Source: Chloroflexota bacterium (lineage in GTDB: Bacteria > Chloroflexota > UBA6077). From it: DNA of 5,997 nt. The stretch covers positions 1 through 5,997 of the forward strand of contig JAJYNT010000154.1 in assembly GCA_021786215.1 (NCBI GenBank), in the 5' to 3' direction. Made by a program: the position numbers and the translations under genes. The notes under the pieces were generated by a model. The model saw only the letters and a list, made by a program, of their open reading frames with translations. It was not told the origin of the DNA and searched no databases. Shown in pieces: positions 4,294 through 5,997 of the stretch. The first letter of the stretch is position 1. The number at the start of each line of letters is the position of its first letter.

Positions 4294-5934
4294 ATGGCGT
4301 CCAACCGAACCAGCGGAGGGCTGGCGGGACAACCCGACGGCGGGCTAACCCAGGTAGACCCGGATATCGAACAGTTGGAGTGCACGATGATACGTGACAG
4401 GCTTGGCCAGCTTGAGGCCGTCCAGACCCCTACCGAGGAGATCTCCAAAGCCGTCGTGAGCCCATGGGAACGGCTTCCAGGATTGATTAGCTGGCTGGTG
4501 ATCCTAGCTCCCATTTGGCTCACCCTGCTCTCCCCTTTAATGGGAATCGGTCTTGTAGCGCTGGCAACGGCCTACTTCGCCGCGCGAAACTCCTATTACG
4601 GACTCAGAGCACTGCCGAACCAGCACAGGGTGAGAATGGCCCGCGGTGAGGACTGGCTGCGGCGGCTCGAAACCCTCGAACAGGATATCCCGGATTGGCG
4701 TGGCTGCCGGGTTACCCTGATGATACGGGCCTACCGCGAGAAGAATCTCGAGATGCTCAGGGATACCATGATCTCCATCGAGGCCTCTAACTGGCCGAAG
4801 AAGCAGGGCAAGCTGGCCAATGTGGAGGTGCTCTTCGCAACCGAGGAGGACGATCCCTTTACCCCTCCCCTTGTAGACAGGCTGGCCGAGGAGTTCGCGG
4901 GACGGTTAGCCATTCGGCAGATCAAGCATCCGGCTGAGGCCAATACGCTGCCGGGACCATCCACAGCCATGAACTATGTGGGACGTGCCCTCTACCTGGA
5001 GTCCGTCCGGGACGGCATCGATCCGCGATACTGGATCGTCGCCGACTTCGACGCCGATACCCTGTTTGACCCCCAATATCTGCCCTGTCTGGTCTACACC
5101 TTCGTCACCGACCGGAATCGGGATCTGAGAGCCTACCAACCGGCGGTGATGTTCACCACCGAATACTGGAAGGCACCTCTCCACAGCCGCCTCGCCGCGA
5201 TTGGCACCTCGGTCCTCACCCTCGGCTGGAACAGAAAGCCGGAGATCGCCTTCACAGGCGCGGCGGCCAGCCTGGAGACCCTGAAAAGCGTTGGATTCTG
5301 GCCCACCAACTCCCATAGTCAGGACTCCGGTATCGAGTTGCGTTTCAAGATGAAGTACGGCCGGAGTTTCCGGGTTAACGGCCTGCCCGTTCCACTCTGG
5401 GTCTATCCCGTGATGACTACCGGCCAGCAAGACACTAAGAGAGAACGATTGGAGGCCTATTGGCGCAGCTACCGCGCGCTCTTCAGGCAGAGTGCCCGGT
5501 GGCGAGAAGGGCCGCTGGACGAATTCGTCGAGGCCTCCTCCAAGGGCCGGCTGTGGCTTGCCCTCAACCGGCTGTGGAACGGGCTCGAAAGGGACACGAT
5601 GACGATGATGCCGGGCTATGGACTGATCGCAGCCTCGGCGCTGGTGGACCCGAACCTGATGGTCTTCACCTACGACACCCTCAGGCCGGCCGTTACCATC
5701 GGCCTGACCCTGGTAAGCCTGCTCGGCCTCGTGGTCTTCTGGAAGGTGTTGGGTGATCGGGATCTCGTGCTGGGAAACCGGCGGCGCGGTCAGAGGGTTC
5801 AGGAACTGTTCCTATTCTGGCTGGTGTTCAGTGTATACGTCCCTATCTTCACTTCGGTTGCCGGGCTGAAGACCTCCACCATCTACACCCTGGGAAAGCG
5901 GCCCCGGGGGCACTTCATGCCTACGCCGAAGTGA
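4294..5934 (+). CDS. Membrane-bound processive family-2 glycosyltransferase (cellulose/hyaluronan synthase-like), 546 aa
   Basis: A GT2 (GT-A fold) polysaccharide synthase-like enzyme. Two membrane helices near 62-96 precede the catalytic domain: VTLMIRAYRE at about 140, a sugar-nucleotide region with FATEEDD, the metal-binding DxD as DFDAD (251-255), an acceptor-site Asp at SQDSG (Asp344), and the processive-enzyme motif Q399-S-A-R402-W403 (QxxRW). Two more membrane helices follow (about 464-486 and 503-525), and the chain ends FMPTPK, resembling the FxVTxK gating loop of BcsA. Such enzymes use cytoplasmic UDP- or GDP-sugars and extrude the polymer through the membrane. There is no PilZ domain. 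The start is uncertain: ATG 4294 has GAGG 11 bases upstream, while ATG 4387 (residue 32) has GGAG 6 bases upstream and loses only a low-complexity stretch. It is divergent from an exported glycoside hydrolase, suggesting a polysaccharide locus; the polymer is unknown. Confidence 0.88.
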   Translation: MASNRTSGGLAGQPDGGLTQVDPDIEQLECTMIRDRLGQLEAVQTPTEEISKAVVSPWERLPGLISWLVILAPIWLTLLSPLMGIGLVALATAYFAARNSYYGLRALPNQHRVRMARGEDWLRRLETLEQDIPDWRGCRVTLMIRAYREKNLEMLRDTMISIEASNWPKKQGKLANVEVLFATEEDDPFTPPLVDRLAEEFAGRLAIRQIKHPAEANTLPGPSTAMNYVGRALYLESVRDGIDPRYWIVADFDADTLFDPQYLPCLVYTFVTDRNRDLRAYQPAVMFTTEYWKAPLHSRLAAIGTSVLTLGWNRKPEIAFTGAAASLETLKSVGFWPTNSHSQDSGIELRFKMKYGRSFRVNGLPVPLWVYPVMTTGQQDTKRERLEAYWRSYRALFRQSARWREGPLDEFVEASSKGRLWLALNRLWNGLERDTMTMMPGYGLIAASALVDPNLMVFTYDTLRPAVTIGLTLVSLLGLVVFWKVLGDRDLVLGNRRRGQRVQELFLFWLVFSVYVPIFTSVAGLKTSTIYTLGKRPRGHFMPTPK

Positions 5935-5997
5935 CGCTTCTCCCCCTCTGGGAAAGGCATTACCACTGACTCCCTCTCCCCTTGGGGGGCGCCTCCG
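5935..5997. repeat. C/G-rich spacer with the start of a CTCCCTCTCC-type repeat, cut by the window end
   Basis: After the glycosyltransferase stop the sequence contains CTCCCTCTCCCCTTGGGGG (from 5970), followed by the palindrome GGCGCC (5989-5994). The CTCCCTCTCCC element resembles the repeat at 848-882. It may be an interspersed hairpin repeat or a terminator for the glycosyltransferase, but the right half and any U-tract lie outside the window. Confidence 0.35.

Overview
The window is GC-rich and bacterial, with compact genes, good Shine-Dalgarno (SD) sites and many small interspersed repeats between genes. The mix of a YchF of the 'SGKTT' P-loop type, an ArsA-type Hsp20-like C-terminus, a TM1367-type cyclophilin-like protein and GTG/ATG starts would fit Chloroflexota or another deep-branching, high-GC environmental lineage. 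That taxonomic guess is inference from gene style only; nothing here is a taxonomic marker.

Layout. 1-460 (+): the end of a gene whose last ~39 residues look like an Hsp20-like domain, most like the one closing ArsA/GET3-family ATPases, then a 97-residue charged protein of unknown function, probably in the same operon. 476-835 (-): a 119-residue cyclophilin-like fold protein, convergent with the first operon. 836-1119: a repeat-rich spacer with a pyrimidine/purine hairpin repeat, a four-copy 7-bp tandem repeat, and a 176-bp MITE-like element. The element has 15-bp terminal inverted repeats and a perfect 5-bp target duplication lying over the stop codon of ychF; inside it are two dRS3-like hairpins. 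1120-2220 (-): ychF, a P-loop ATPase of the Obg/TRAFAC group. 2221-2380: the ychF promoter region plus small inverted and direct repeats. 2381-3976 (-): a probably exported clan GH-A glycoside hydrolase with a recognisable acid/base and nucleophile. 3977-4293: a divergent control region with an extended -10 promoter for the hydrolase, two dyads and a sigma-54-like -24/-12 element facing the other way. 4294-5934 (+): a membrane-bound processive family-2 glycosyltransferase with DxD and QxxRW motifs. 5935-5997: the start of another C/G-rich repeat, cut by the window edge.

How the genes may work together. The glycosyltransferase and the hydrolase are transcribed divergently from one 317-bp control region. 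A synthase plus an exported hydrolase is a recurring arrangement in exopolysaccharide loci, so the best reading is a two-gene unit making and trimming (or releasing) an extracellular polysaccharide. The polymer cannot be told from sequence alone. YchF and the cyclophilin-like protein are housekeeping-type neighbours, probably once closer together before repeats accumulated between them. I see no defence system, CRISPR array, rRNA, tRNA or phage gene. The parts most worth following up are the MITE insertion at the ychF stop codon, its co-varying hairpins, and the divergent polysaccharide control region.
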